A stretch of DNA of 64,000 bases from Fratercula arctica (GCA_947846985.1 CANTUZ010000006.1:49085207-49149206), one strand, 5' to 3'; shown: positions 1-13,711, numbered from the stretch's first letter. Made by a program: numbers and translations. Notes: generated by a model from the letters alone, not told the origin.

Positions 1-3000
1 AAGACTTTGAAAAGGTCAAGTGAAGGAGGAGACCTCAAAAGATCATACAGACTTTCCATTCCCAATCTAATGTATTGGACAAATCCAAATTGAATAAAAC
101 CTCTGAACTTTTAGACATTTATACATTGAGTGCGTTGAATGTGGTCTTTCTATATTTTCAAGCACTTTGAAAAGTATTAGCAACATTACCATATTAAAAT
201 GAATGTGCACTTCAGTTTGGTTTTTATAATACTTAGAAATTGGGTTGATGAACACTTGTCCTAAAATTGTCTAATGTGTTTCTTCAGCCAACATTCAGCA
301 GATATATTACAGTCACCTATCATTAGAGTGACAGTACTTGCATTACGCCATAAAATAATGGGGATATGGGAAAATCTAACTCCTGAAAACGTTTGAAACT
401 GGCTCAATGACTCTTTGATCTCTTGGGGCTTAACCTACCTTTATTTTTGTGCATAATTACCTAAGCTATTTGGGCCATTTAATTTGGGACTTTCTTTTGA
501 GAAGAATGAATATTAAAAACTAATTGCACCTCCTTAGGATATAAATATTCACTTTTGGAAGTAAAAAATATAAAAGGCAAACCCCAAATTGTTTAAGATA
601 TATGTTATGTAGTGCAACCCATTCAATACAGGGAAACCATCTGCTTCTAACAGGTTTTGCCAAAGGAAAGACTTGGTTAGTCACTTGTCAGCACATTTTC
701 AAATGAACATTACTTCAGACTTTTATTGTCCCTTTGGTTCCAATGGATACAAAGGCTTCATGGGACTAAATGAAATGTGAACTCTCCAAAGGTTACAAAC
801 TATTGGTCCAAGGTATCAATGTATATTAAATTAATCAATGTGTAAAGATCTCTCGGTGTACTGGGAGAGACTGAGTACTCCTGAACTGTTGTATTTCAGG
901 ACAGCCTCATGGGTCAGGGTACAGCTTCTGTCGGGGTTCTTGAAACACTGGAGATACAGACATTTTCAGCCACCCACACGCCAAAGGAGTGAGAAAGCCA
1001 TCTATCTGGTGGCCTGTCGCTCCCATCAAAGCCTTCAGCAGAGTTATGGTGCCTCTGCACCTTCTTCAGATTTTCTGCCAAGATCGGATGGTGAAGTGAA
1101 GTTTGGGAAGAGGTATTTAGGCACAGACACTTGAAACAAAGAAACACTTCTAGTATCCATATGTATTGAAAGATCCAAGTCACTAAATGAATCGCTTGCT
1201 AAAACCTAAGGAAAAGAGGCTACAGATAGCTGTACAAGTACCTCGAAGTGGAAATCCTAGACAACGTTCATCGGTCAGCAATTACCCCATACACACTCCA
1301 CACTTGGCCCTATACTGTCAAAAGGGTCACTGTGATGTTCTGTCCCTATTAAACACTCCCGTTAGGCTACACTGGTGAGGCAGTGCCATCCCTGCTGCCC
1401 ATGGAAATACAAGGATAGTAGCAAAACTGCAACTAAACACGCGTGCCTTATTTTATTCAAAGTTGGAAGGAAATGTTTTACCAGGGTGTGTTGTATCTGT
1501 GCCAGGAGGCCTTTGCTGGTTTGATATACTCAGGTACATGTTTTTCTTGTAAAGTGCTCCTTGCTAGACCAGCTTTTAAAAACAGAATAGTGGTGAACAA
1601 TGAGGTGGATCTGAGGCAATTATAACTCTCAAGCTAACGATAGGTTTTATTTTCATATTTTCTGGGTAAATCATTTTCCTCACACTGGGAAGGAATGGCG
1701 TAATCTGCCAGGAAGACAATTCTGTAGAACAGGGCTACACTTAATTTTTTTTTTTTTTTTTTAAAATCCTTTATTTTTTAGGTATTGCCTTTGTATGTTC
1801 AAGATTGCACCTGCAGGATGAATCTTTACATGCTTCCAGCCCACTCCAGGAACCTTTACCTCCTTCTACTGTTCCACATAAAAATTTAAATAACATCCAC
1901 TGCTTTCACCTAGCACATTTTTGTTAGCTGAAGAACCAGAAAATATTTTTAGCCAATAAACTCAACTTCTGTAGGTTAAACTCCTACTCTTCACATAAAG
2001 CCATGTAAAGGTTTGCCATATGGCATATACAGAAGGGTACCATAATTTACCAGTTCCCATGATTGTCCCCTTTCCTTTTCTTTCTGGAAATTTTGTCCTA
2101 GTAACATTTCAGGACTACTTTCCACGTGTAGCTCATGTCTGCAAGCGTGCTGAATCCTGCTACTCTGTTCATATACGATACTTCTGTCCAAAAAAATCAC
2201 AAACAAAAATCTTAATTACCCCTCTAAGGAGCAAGTTGAGAAGATACCACATAAAATCACAGCATTAAAATTTCGCTTCTTACCGGAACTTAAATCAGTC
2301 TCCATCTACGTTGCCTGACGCATGCAAAATGAAAAAGTTTATAATTGTAGTGTAATTGTATTTCTTAGGAGGGAGAGTTTGCATCTTACCTTTTCATTTC
2401 CAAGAATGAATCCAGAAAGATTTTCATCCTGGTATTGTTCAGGCGGATAAGAGGACAATAAGAAGGAAGAGTGGAGGGAATTATTCTCTGCAGGTGCCTC
2501 CTTTCGAGGGAGGAGAGGTCGGAAAATTCATCAGTGGTGGCTGCTTTTCAATGATGGAGAATAATACTGGTTATCTACGGTGACAGAAGCACGGTATTCC
2601 CATAAACAGCTGCTGCGGCAACTCTTTGGCCTCGTAAGGTTGTGACCCAGCCCCTGGTACTGTGCTCCTTCTGCCTTCTGATGGAACGAGGAGAAGCACC
2701 AAAGCCACATATCTTCCAGCAAATGTCCTCAAAAGTCTTCAAACAGATAAGAAATTTAAAAAGATACAACTCCATCTTTACCATTCTATTACCCATCTCA
2801 AATTCACTATTATGGCTTTCTATACAGCAGCCTAGACTTCCAGAATTAATTAACTATAAATCTCTATTCTGGAACTTGATATGGTAATTCAGTCTTAGCT
2901 GGTCCTATGTAAAATCTATGGGATTGATGAGTGTACTTGCATCATTTTTTCCACACATATTTATTCCCAAAAATTCATTTACACATTAAAAAGCCTCTTT

Positions 3001-3285
3001 CTTTGTGTCTTTGCCACTTCTGTGTCATGGTATAATAGCCTATTTCTTGTGCTACAATTGATTACACTATATAGAGTAAGGAGAGAAAGTTGAAAGCCTC
3101 TGATAATGGGAATACTTGTCTAAAAACACGTTCATAGGAAGTCCATCATCTAAACACTAGATATTCTCATCTTCTAGCAAAAGCTGGATTCATCCTTATA
3201 TTATAGGAGAGGAAAAATATCACGTGAATGGGACCTGTAGTCTAATTAAATGAATACATTAAAAGTTTCTGATTTTCACAGGTAA
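1..3285. other. Unique AT-rich noncoding sequence
   Basis: No gene, repeat family or RNA gene could be recognised. Short open frames here (up to about 98 codons) lack any recognisable domain and have no convincing splice or start context. An 18-base T run lies at 1745-1762. Nothing else stands out. Confidence 0.6.
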
Positions 3286-3289
3286 AAAG

Positions 3290-3560
3290 TAGCTGTCATG
3301 CTTTTCAGCACTTTGTGAATTAAGCTGCTGTCCTTCATTATCCCAAAAGATTATTATTGCTCTGTTTCTCGTGAGTGCAGTGAGCTAGAACAGCAGAGAT
3401 AATAGGTTATTATTGGAAAATTTGGCTTTGACATTTATATGATAAATTTGAAGTCAATTAGAGGAAAAATATTCCATTAGATAAAGTGAGTGTACCAATT
3501 ACTGCACTGAAGAGCTATTGCTAATAGTATAATTGAAATTTATAGAGTGGTGGTCCCAGC
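3290..3560. promoter_or_regulatory. Candidate AT-rich regulatory block
   Basis: Several homeodomain-type cores lie close together: CAATTAG at 3455-3461, CATTAG near 3475-3480, CAATTA at 3496-3501 and TAATTG near 3530. An imperfect A/T palindrome around ATAATAGGTTATTAT lies upstream. CpG is scarce and no repeat is seen. This texture is typical of vertebrate conserved noncoding elements, but conservation itself was not tested. Confidence 0.3.
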
Positions 3561-4650
3561 ACTGTAGAATTAGATTGCATAAGTGATGGCAATAACAGGC
3601 ATGTAAACATTTTAGTTCCTAACCATTTGCAGGCTGAGGATGGAGGGATTTTTTTTTATTAGGAATCTACCTCCATCCTGATGTTAAAAATCCACTTTGG
3701 AATCACCAGGAAAGGGCTTATGTGAGACACTTACCTTTCTCCATAAGTTCTAGCAAAAGAAAAGAAACAGCCCTTTTTCATAAAACGTGTGTGCATTTTC
3801 CTGGAAATGAAGTATGTGTATAAGGAACGATTAAGAGAAAAAATGACATTTTCCCCAGCAGGGGATATTTTTTAGTGCTGAGAGAATTAATTAAACGTAA
3901 AAGTTAATAGAAAGACAGAGTAACAGGAAAAACTTTAAAAAAGTATTTTGGTCAAATTTAGGTAGGGAGATGGCAAAAAAGGGAAGGGTTTCTGTCTTAG
4001 AGATCAGACTATGAAATAGCCTTGCAAAGGAACTACATAAAATTTAATTTATAGCAGTTCAAAACTAGATGGAGAGGCATGCTGGCAGATAAACACTAGA
4101 GAAACCCACGTTAGACTAGATGAGAAGGACAGGTTAGTAGGAATTTGATGAAACACTTGCCACTTGTGCTTTTGAAAACTCTGTATTTTCTAAAAGCTTT
4201 AAGACAAGCACAACAGCCAGGAAACCAGTATAAACAGGGAATGTATTGTGATCGCTATTTGTGACGTGCTGTTTTTCTGTTTGTTTCCTTGTGCTGGTAT
4301 CCAAATGTTCTCTCTTGTCTTACCTCCTCGCAGACCTCCCCTCCCCGCTGGTGGAGCACGCCAAGGTTGCCTTGTGGCAGCTCTTGCTGGACACACATCA
4401 AAGGGTAATGAAAGAGGCAGGCGCTCGGTCGTGGGGCCAGAGACGTACCGGACACCATGTCTTCATGAAACAGAATGTCATTCTTCTCCTACAACTTCCT
4501 GGGAACACAAAGGCAGGGATGGGTTCTTGTGGCAGGACCTAGCGAGTGTTAACGGTGCAAAGGGCAAGAGGATCTCCGTGCTTGTCGCCTCATACCTCTG
4601 CAGGTTCAGCCCTAATTCAGCTCTGGAGCAAAAGCTGAAATAGGAGGCAT
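3561..4650. other. Unique noncoding sequence
   Basis: AT-rich at first, rising in GC after about 4300. Overlapping short open frames at 4199-4663 on both strands (up to 131 codons) reflect this GC-rich patch and show no domain. No repeat was recognised. Confidence 0.5.
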
Positions 4651-4652
4651 TT

Positions 4653-4669
4653 TTCAGCGCCATGGCAGG
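4653..4669 (+). promoter_or_regulatory. REST/NRSF (RE1)-like site
   Basis: The left half site TTCAGCGCC is intact and followed by ATGG, giving about 15 of 17 matches to the degenerate RE1 consensus as I recall it. The right half is imperfect, although GGACA occurs a few bases further on (4668-4672). It lies about 60 bp left of the LTR. A single motif of this quality can arise by chance. Confidence 0.3.
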
Positions 4670-4731
4670 ACACAGCTATGGGAAATGAGAAATACCAGCG
4701 TGAGGCCTGAAGGGAAGCGCACACAGCGCGT

Positions 4732-5059
4732 TGTCATGGTTTTGGCTGGGATGGAGTTGACTTTCTCACTGGCAGCTGGTGTGCTGCGGTGTTTTGGGTT
4801 TGGGATGAGAATGGAGTTGATGGCACACTGGTGGTTTTGGTTGTTGATGAACAGGCAAGGCCTTTTCTGCTCCTCACCCCACCAGCGAGTAGGCTGGGGC
4901 TGCACAAAAAGTGGGGAGGAGATGCGATTAAACTGTCTTTATCTCAACCTATGAGTTTTCCTTAATCTTTGTGATTCTTCTCCCCATCCCACTGGGGTGG
5001 GGGAGAACTGAGTGAGCACCTCTGTGACCCTAGTTGCTGGCTGCAGTTAGACCACAACA
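4732..5059 (+). mobile_element. Solo LTR of an avian ERVL-type endogenous retrovirus, internally shortened
   Basis: The element starts TGTCATGG and ends CCACAACA, giving the TG...CA termini of an LTR. The left part has the TTTTGGCTGGGATGGAGTTG-type start of a widespread avian ERVL LTR. The right part has an ATTAAA polyadenylation-type signal at 4927-4932, the ATCTCAACC...GAGTTTTCC stretch and a CCCATCCCACTGGGG palindrome-like block near the end. From memory of the family, the middle portion with the promoter is missing at about 4922-4926. No internal retroviral genes or second LTR are present, so this is a solo LTR left by recombination. I could not find a clear target-site duplication. The exact subfamily name is not assigned. 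Confidence 0.8.
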
Positions 5060-8000
5060 TGCATTTTTTTAAACTCTGTTGCCATCAGGTTAGACCACCA
5101 AAACCATGTTTCAATACAAATAGGACCCACGTTTCAAATATACCGATCATCTCCACTGGCTTGGGTGGAAATTGGATGTTCACACCCCCAAAAAATCAGT
5201 TCACTGTGTGCCGAAACAGGAGTTGAGGCTTAAATTGAGATTAACTCAAGGCCCTTAGCTTTGGTCATTTTGGCTACGGAGTATTAACTTGACAAACTTT
5301 GGTGCACATGCAGAGTTGGATCAGTAGCACTGTGCTGGGCTCTGGTGAAACCCAAAGGAGTCCACTCTATTTTCACCCACTCCATAGGAGAAACAAACAG
5401 CCAGAGGTTTACTCTGGGGTGTTATCCCACAAGTCGATATTCCCCCAAGCAGCAGAACCCCATAAACCTGGTTCCCCACAGATTTGTGTCTTTTCTCCTC
5501 TGATCCCCATGCTCCCTGTTAGCAGCAACACCATTCCTCCTCCCTCCTTCCCCTTCACTCCTCCTCTGCCCCCCGGTGTGAGCTCTGCACGTAAGACACA
5601 ATCTGTGCTAGGAGGAGTCTGGAGGCAAACACACTTCCCAGCAAACTCCCACAGAACACGTGTACGGTGCCAGAGTTGTGCCTGCCTTTTCCTCGGGGAC
5701 TAAGCTGGATCTCTCCTTCTCAATCTGATGCCAATTTTTACAATTAGGTTGTGGGACTATAATTTACTTTCTATCTCTATTTCAAAAGTTGCCAGGTGGT
5801 AACTGGAGGAGAAAAAGACCCAGCAATCACATATGTATTGTTTCTTTCAGGAACCAGCTTAAAAATAAATTTAGGAGACACTATTTTTCACTAATGTAGA
5901 CAAAATAAAATAGCAGATATATATTATGGGAGCACCAATATGTGCTTAAGATACAGTTGCTTCATTGCTTCTGTTATGAACTCCATTCCCTGAGCTGTCA
6001 TCTCTTCTTCGCTGAAATTCTGCTGCCTACTGAGATTTCTATGGTTGGAAATAAGGGAAGCAATACTCCCTGCACGACTTACTGCAGGGGAAGGGATGAG
6101 ACAGCTGCCTAAATCATTTCTGGCTGGCCTGCTAATTTCTTCTTCACTTACCCCACTTACGGGACCCCGTGTCACCCTTGCAGCTATTGCAGCCAGAATA
6201 GTAGTTTTGACTTCATTGACATTTCTTCTCCATTTTCAAAAGCTGACTGTGCACGCTTTCAGATACAAAACATTACCAGTTATTTAGCTCTACACACAAA
6301 ACCCATTACTTCCAAAATGCCCTCTCACAAATCCAGCTGTCATTCCTCCTCAATCAAGTTTCTACTCAATTCAGGCTATCAAAAGAAATTTTCCAGTTTC
6401 TCTTCTGTGAACGTCTCTTCCCCGGTCCCCTTCCACCCAGCGCAGTCAGACACTCGTGCCCCTCCTCTCCATGCCCTGCCAGTCTTGCCGACCGATTCAC
6501 ACATCCCCAAGAAAAAGTCATCTCTCCCCACGAACCAACTTTACCTCTTCACCCTCTCTCAGGACTTGTTAGAGAACAAAATCTCTAACATCATCCTGGC
6601 GATCTGGAGTTCCCTTATGCATCACCAATGGCTACGTCTGAGTGACGGAAACTTCCAAGGAGCGGCTTTGAAATTATTGTCCCGTGTTACCTGGTATGTT
6701 ATTGCGAGAGATTTTTTTGCCTGCTTCCTTCAGTAGTGCTCTGCAGTCATTAACGCATTAGTCCAAAGCGTGCATGTATGCACACACTTTTATTTCTGGT
6801 TTGTGTTTAATGAACGAAGCACGCTGAAGTGGCTCTGGGATTCAACCGATCCAAATAGCTTGTTGTAAGGATGCTAGTCTGAGCTTCAGCCCCTTATGCT
6901 TAATGATATACAAGGGACTACTTGTAGAAATACAATGAAGACTGCCTCTTAATTGTGACTTATTTTCCTTTCATGTGCAACATTGGCATTCGAGAATGCT
7001 AGTGTGGTTCCATCCTTCATTTCCCTCCGCTTAACCCATAATATGCAACTAAAATTTCACCAAGTTAAAAGGCTTTTATTTGCCTTTTTGTCCTTTGTTT
7101 TAAAAGCTTAGTGTTTCTCCATGAAATTCATCCTGTGGGCAGGAAGATACTTAGAAGCAGAGTATTAAAAGCTCCAAGGCTGTAACTAGGGGAGTTTTAT
7201 TTATTCCAAATATCGCTGACTCCATTTGGTCTTTTAGCCAAGGCGGATCTAGCTCAGCTCACTGCTTCCAGGACCCCTGCCAAAGCAGACCTTGCTTTTG
7301 CTTAACATGCTTAGTGTGTTTTTCTTATGACATTGGTACTGTATCCTTAGCCCTGCTGGGGAGCTTTATTGCAGGACCAGCTTGTTATCGCCTATGATCT
7401 GCTGAAGGTGGAAACCAGCTCTTTTTTGCTTAACCATATGGGACAGCAAAATGAAAGGACAGCTTGTTCTTTCATTGCTCCATAGCTCTTGAGGCAGTGG
7501 CTGAATAACTAGTTTCAGGGTCAAAAGAACTGGGCATTTGATAATTTACTGGCAAATACTTTGGTTGACCAGCAAAATAATTTTTGACTACAAGCTCATG
7601 TTACCAGCTCATACAAACTCTATAGCCCCAATTCTCTTTCCTTTGCTGTAAACCAGAACAACAAAAGTGAACGCAGCAGATTAGCATGGAAAGTATCACC
7701 TGAATCAAGGTCTATTTTCATCACAGTAAAATGAGAATAAACCTATCTGTTGCATTTTATCTCGGTCTAAATGCACCAAGTTAAAATTTAACCAATTTTT
7801 TAAAATCACAAGTCTTCCAGGCAGCGTGCTCTCCATTTCACTTCTCCTTCCCCAAATATCAATTCTCAACAGCATATGCCAGGTACGTACATTGAATAAG
7901 ATACACAATTACCTTCTATTCAGAGCTACTCCCTGTATGCAAGCACCCTAGACATCTTTGGACTAAAATTATAAACTGCTATTGATGAAACAATTTATCT

Positions 8001-8330
8001 TTTATGTTCACACTCAAGGATGGATCAAAATAATCTGTAATGGTCAGATTTCAAAAGAAGTTGGTGTGAGAGCTCCCACTGGGAACAAATGGCAGTAACT
8101 AAACATGCAGCTCTTTCAAAAACACAGACTGATGGTATCCAGCATTGTGTATCATTCAGAACAGTATATTTTCTTCTTTTTGCCTCCTTTGAAACTACAC
8201 AAGCCTGTGTTTACGAGCCTCTTTACAGCTTCCTCTACAATGTACTGTGTTGTCTTCCGGCCAACATTCATGTAATCATTAGATGAATTACCCAAGCATA
8301 GAAATGACTATAGAACAGATGCTCCTTCTT
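5060..8330. other. Unique noncoding sequence
   Basis: No gene or repeat family recognised. The longest frames, 134 codons at 5299-5703 and 139 codons at 6317-6736, are pyrimidine-rich, low-complexity in composition, and show no domain, so I do not call them genes. Confidence 0.55.
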
Positions 8331-8332
8331 AA

Positions 8333-8334
8333 AA

Positions 8335-8383
<49 letters not shown>

Positions 8384-8411
8384 AAACCAAAACCCAACAA
8401 AAAAAAAAAAC
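8333..8411 (+). repeat. AC dinucleotide plus poly-A low-complexity tract
   Basis: A short (CA)n run leads into an uninterrupted run of 35 A at 8347-8381, then CCAAACCAAAACCC and further A runs. No retroposon body is recognisable on its left side, so it reads as a simple repeat rather than the tail of a retrocopy. Confidence 0.9.
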
Positions 8412-9424
8412 GAAAAAAACCCACATTCCTACAATAATGTAATACACTTCCTTTGTATATCTGTTATTTTGTAAATATTACTGGAACAATAATCTTGCAC
8501 TTGCAGCGCACCTTTTTCTTCAAAAGAAGCAAAAGAAACTTTGTTAAAGGTTTGAACATTGGCATCTATTTCTCTCATGGCTAAAATGCTGTTAATACCT
8601 GGTATAGAAGAGGTCAAAATAATATGGAACGTTCAGATTGTAAATAAAGGAAGTACGAAGGGCAGATTTTTTCAAAGTGCTTGGGGAACTTAGGAGTTTG
8701 TGGCCCCGTTTTCAAAGCACCTTCAGCTGGATGATTCCAAAGGGATTGATGAGCAATAGGAATCTACACGCTGCTGGTCCTCCCTGAGAATTGGACCTTT
8801 ACAGTTATTGTTTTTTTACGATTTAAATTTTCATGCCAAGTCCAGTTTGCAACAATCATTGCTGATGAGAAAGCCGTGTTTAATTTGCTTTGAAGATGAC
8901 AATGACAACAGTACTGGGATCTATAAAAGGGTTATTGTGGAACACTTACCAACAAAAACAAGCACCTCCCCAGTCATTTCCATTCCCTGCACCTCCTTTT
9001 GGTCGTCTTTGGGAAATCTCCCCGCTTGCTGTTCCTGAAATGTTTTCTTCAAAACACGTAGTGTGTAACATCTGGGGAGCTCGTGTCTCTCCCCGTTCTA
9101 CGTGATCCATCTAAAGCAGCAATCACCAAAAGCAAAGAAATCCTCCCTCTCTTTTTATTTCTTTTTCCATCTGTTCTTGATGAGTACACTATTGTAGACA
9201 ATAAATGGTGATATTAGCTGTTAAATCTTGCTGAAATTATTTCGATGACACGTAATTCACAGTAGGCATTTTTAGAGGTTATGTCCTTGCTCAAGCGAAA
9301 TACTTGCTGAAGCTGGTTTGTTATTACCCCGAAAGATTACTAGGATCTGGCTGCGAGTGGCTTCCAACAGTATTGTGTAATTTTGTTTCATTTTCACTTT
9401 TTGCAAAGTGCTTTTAAAAAGTCA
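8412..9424. other. Unique noncoding sequence
   Basis: No gene, repeat family or RNA gene seen. Confidence 0.5.
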
Positions 9425-9605
9425 GTTTAACAAGAAATTTCATTGTCTAATGGGCCGTGACTGTTCATGATAGGATTTCATTTTAAATTCCGTTCATTAT
9501 ACTGTCATTAGGGAAGATATGACTTGTCTTATTGCATCTTATCATTTACCACGATTTTTATGTCCATTATTAGTTTGGATTTTCAAAGTAAGATATTCAC
9601 TCAGC
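9425..9605. promoter_or_regulatory. Candidate AT-rich regulatory block
   Basis: TAAT-type cores occur at 9448-9451, 9495-9500 (CATTAT), 9506-9511 (CATTAG) and 9565-9573 (CATTATTAG), with a GATA-type TTATCA at 9539-9544. The block is unique and CpG-poor. It resembles a homeodomain-bound enhancer; conservation is untested. Confidence 0.3.
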
Positions 9606-12600
9606 ACCTGATTAAACGCACAGCGTAAGTCAAAGAGGAAGATGGATTACCTTATGGCAACAAAGCAATGAACTGAATCTCAACAAATCTGGTCGTTTTC
9701 CAGCTCTGCCCCATGTTGTTTTACCCTTTGTGGTAAAGCTCCCTGTCGAATGGAAAGACAAATGCTGCGTCAGTCCCACCTTTTAGCTGATCATGTGAGA
9801 TCTTCAGGGGAAAGTCTCTCATCCCGCACCATGTGCAACACGCAGTGTGGTAGAGGCACAGCCTTGTTGAGCCTCTCGATGCTGTTCTGACTCAGAAAGG
9901 TCAACCGCAATGACTGGGTTTGTAATTCCATTACAACTTGGTCACACTCACGCTTTACCTGCTCTTCGTAGATCATTCACTCCAACATTGCGTCTTGACT
10001 TCCATCAGACTGCTAGAAAATATGAAATTTTAGCTTTACGGACTGCCTTTCCTTCCTATGTCAGCCTCTGACCATCCTTCCCTACTGAAACCGCTGAGGT
10101 ACCAAGGTCGGCTGCATTTTTTCGAAGCAAGCGGATTCCCCTTTAAAAACGCTGGCTACTGGCACAGTGTCAAGGCAACCACTGACGTTTCCAAAATACA
10201 ATGTTAAATCTCAAGAGACCTTAAGGAGAAATTAAACTTCTCTTTCTGTTGCACTATATTTAGAACAGAGCGACAGCTAGATGCTGTTTACTTAGATTCG
10301 TAGCTGTGCTCAAACCACAAAAAAGAAATAACATGAACAGACAATTTAGGAGAGATGTTTTACAGATCTTTAAATCTCATTTTCTTGGAGATGTCCTCTT
10401 AAAGCTGACCAGTATATGTTTTTTTGTGGCTGGAAATGCAGCTCAGTCACTCATCTTTTGGACAAGATTTTAAAAGCAACCAGAATTAAAGGTTCTACGG
10501 TCCGTTTCTTAACAAGACAGTAGCAGCAACGTTTACCCATCTCCTATCGGCTCTACCAGCAATCTTCAAGGCAAAAGTGGGAAGACAACATCAACAAAAA
10601 GTGAACTCATCCCCAAACAGTAATTTAATACAGTTAGTGAAAACTACTCACAAAATCTTGTCAAAATGAGAAATAAATTCAATCAGAAAAAAAGTGAATT
10701 TCAAAAAAAAATTGACCATTAGATTTTTCCGCTTTTCATTTTGAAGTGGCATCTTTCATTTTAAAACTGCTCTTTTTTTTTTTTTTAATGTTTAAACAAA
10801 ACTAAATCAAGTCCCTATCCAACCCAAGTATTTTAATTTTCATTGAAAAAATTGTTTCCACTTAACCAAAGCAATGTTTTTCTGAGCCTGGCCACCACTG
10901 CGCCATTCATTGAAAGCTAAAAAGTGACAGTAATAGCCACCTTGCTTTGATCCAAATTGAGTTTTTTTTTTTTCCTTTGGTTTTTATTTTGGCCAAAATG
11001 CTGAAAAAAACCTCCACATTTGCCAAGCTCTATCCAAACACAAAGGATAAGGCTGAGTGCTCTGGAAACCTCCCTAGGACTCTGGAAGATGAGGGGTGCT
11101 CCGGTACATGCCGAAATAGTTTGTGGATGCCATATATGTTTGAGAGGCTCAAGGATGTTCTCCAGGCAGTTCCTTAGGCTTGTTGTGGCTTTTAAAGTAT
11201 GGGAGGCTTTTTTCAAATCAGGTTTTCGTGTATTAGGATTGAAGTATCCGAGCTAGACAAGACGGAGATTTGTTCAATGCTGAACTCTTTCAAAAAATAT
11301 GATCCACATTTCTTAGAGGATAAGCTGATGCAGCAGAAACACTCAGCGTACGAGCAGCTTCAAATGCCGTCCCGCCCGAAACGGCGGATCACATCAGTAT
11401 GCGCTTTTAGATCTATTACGGCAATATCAGCAGTCCTTGATTTCTCAAAATGGTGTTATTTGTGCAGGTAGGGCAAAGCTGTCACGATTTGACAGGTTTA
11501 GATTATTTCGCGGGGGACGTCCCGCTGCAAGGCGCCGACAGTAATTGATTCATTCCTCCCCCCAAACGCGAGGCTCGCCAAACCGCCATCAAGACGAGCT
11601 CAGCGCCTCACTCGCTGCAGAACGAAGCTGGGTTTAAGGCAAAATTAAAAGTTACCGTCTTCATGCAATCTTCGTTCCCAAGCCGTAAATATAGAGCAAA
11701 GCCCCGTTTATTGTTACGGTTTGCATTTTAAGCGCCATACCGTTTTACTGCCAATTAAAAAACAAATTTCAGAGAGCTTTAAAAACCTAAAATAAACTGT
11801 GCTCCTTTATTCCAAAACAATCCTAGATATTGTAACCGTGTCACGTAGGGAGCCGACTCTTCACTTGGAGAATCAGTGGGTCAAGGCCAAGCAGAAGCAA
11901 GTACTCCACACAGTTTTGTCCCTCAATGATTAATTACCACTTGTCCCACCCCGCTCCCGGTCCGGGAGAACGATGCTCCAGGATTTTGGCTGCAAACAAA
12001 GATTTTTAAATTTCAGAACAACTTCACTCCCATGATAATGATTTTTCATGCACGTTTTTGCTGCATACAATATTGCTAAATCATGAGACAAAGACGAAAA
12101 CCAATAATCAATAATGGCAAATGTATGGGCATACCCATGCACTCCTGCCCCCCGTGTGTGCGCAGGCCAGTCCATACTTGATTTACGAGATTTGCCCAGG
12201 ACATCTATTATCATTTAAATTATGAGACAGGGGTAAGTAACGTTCAGAGACGCTGCCAGCCCTGCTCCCACTAACTTCACCTACCGAGGGAAAAGGTTTT
12301 ATGCAGGATCTTGATCCTCACCTAAACCCCTCAAACGAGTTTCGATGATCGCATTCAAAAGGAATGGATCCCAGTCTTTCAAAAAAGCCTTTGAGAAATA
12401 CAGCCTAAAGGCTTGCCTTAAGTGATTTTTCTGGTCTGCAGAGCGCGTTGTTTTTCTCCATGGCTGTGTTTGTCTCCTTCGCCCTCTGCAGTGAGTCTGG
12501 TTTTAATTGTTGCTGTACCTCTGTGACTGCAGCTTCCCTATTGCTGTGGGGTCTGTATTTGGTTTTCAGTGCGGCTCACGTCAGACAGCACGGAGGAAAG

Positions 12601-13200
12601 AACAGGAAATCTCCTGGGAAACTGAAAGAAATTGGCCTATCCGGAACAACTTTTATTGATTAATTCTATGAAGACGACGAATAGACTGGTAGTCCCAAAC
12701 TTGCTTTTACTCCAGCATATAATACAGTGAGTAAACATCATTTCATTTGTCTGGCAAGAAGAGAGAAAATCAGAAATGTTTTGCACCTACATTTACAAAT
12801 CCCTTAAATTCAAAAACCAAAGCATTTGAAGATAATAAAGAAAAACCCACCCTGTACTTCTTTAAAAACAACCCCCCAAAATCAATAGTTCCCAACTGTA
12901 AATAAATGGGACAAAACTTTTTTGCCCACATTGTGCCAAACGGCAGGACGTACTGAATGAGGAGGGCAAGAGAAGGAAAAATTATTATCTCACATCTCAG
13001 CCCTGACGTGCCGCCCCTGAGTCACGCTCTGACCCAGAACTCCTCCGTGATATTTGGCCAGCGCTCACCGCACGCGGGACCACTCCTGGCTTCCAGCTGC
13101 CTGGGCTTGGGCGCCTGCAGTCAGCTTGGCAGGACTTGCTGAGTGCCATCAGCTGCAGCTGAGATCAATTATAGATGTGTTTTAAAAGCTAAGATGTCTT
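9606..13200. other. Unique noncoding sequence
   Basis: No gene or repeat family recognised. T runs occur near 10773-10786 and 10962-10971. A patch with more CpG (about 11340-11640) is too weak to call a CpG island. Open frames up to about 99 codons lack recognisable features. Confidence 0.5.
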
Positions 13201-13202
13201 AT

Positions 13203-13237
13203 AAAAAAAAAAAAAAAAAAGAAAAAGAAGAAAAAAA
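13203..13237 (+). repeat. Poly-A/AAG low-complexity tract
   Basis: A run of 18 A at 13203-13220 is followed by GAAAAAGAAGAAAAAAAA. Confidence 0.9.
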
Positions 13238-13711
13238 ACCCCAAAAATATCTCTACATTTCAGTCTATAAACCCCAGACTGGGTGACATTTCCTACAGTT
13301 TTAGACTTGACCTTTCTGGGCTTCAGTTCCCCTGATGTAAAATAGCGATGTCGCCTCCTACTCTGAAAAGTGTTACATGAAAGTAAGTTCATTTATAGCT
13401 ATAAAAGCTTTAGAAATAGTATTGAAAGCACTAGAGAAATGCAACGGGTAAGTGAAGTTTTATTCACTGCAGCGTTTGGGATAGTTAGTAAAAAGTCAGT
13501 TTTCAAGGCCACACACTGAACGTGGGGAGCGAAAAGAAATATTGTGTAAATCCCCACAGAACAACATGAGAGCAAGCGGAGGAGGCAAGAAGTGATAATT
13601 TATCACAGACCAGAGACCAGGCAAGCAAGGGGTTGATCTGAAAGTTCATGTGCATCTGTAATTCTGAGCTTTCTCATCTGAATGTTTGACTTTTCATAAA
13701 ACATTCTTAAA

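Noticed and set aside
8333..8411. Poly-A tract as a SINE or retrocopy tail
   Set aside because: The left flank shows no retroposon body; the CA/A composition fits a simple repeat.
11340..11640. Second CpG island
   Set aside because: CpG density is raised but short and interrupted, clearly weaker than at 39.7-40.3 kb.
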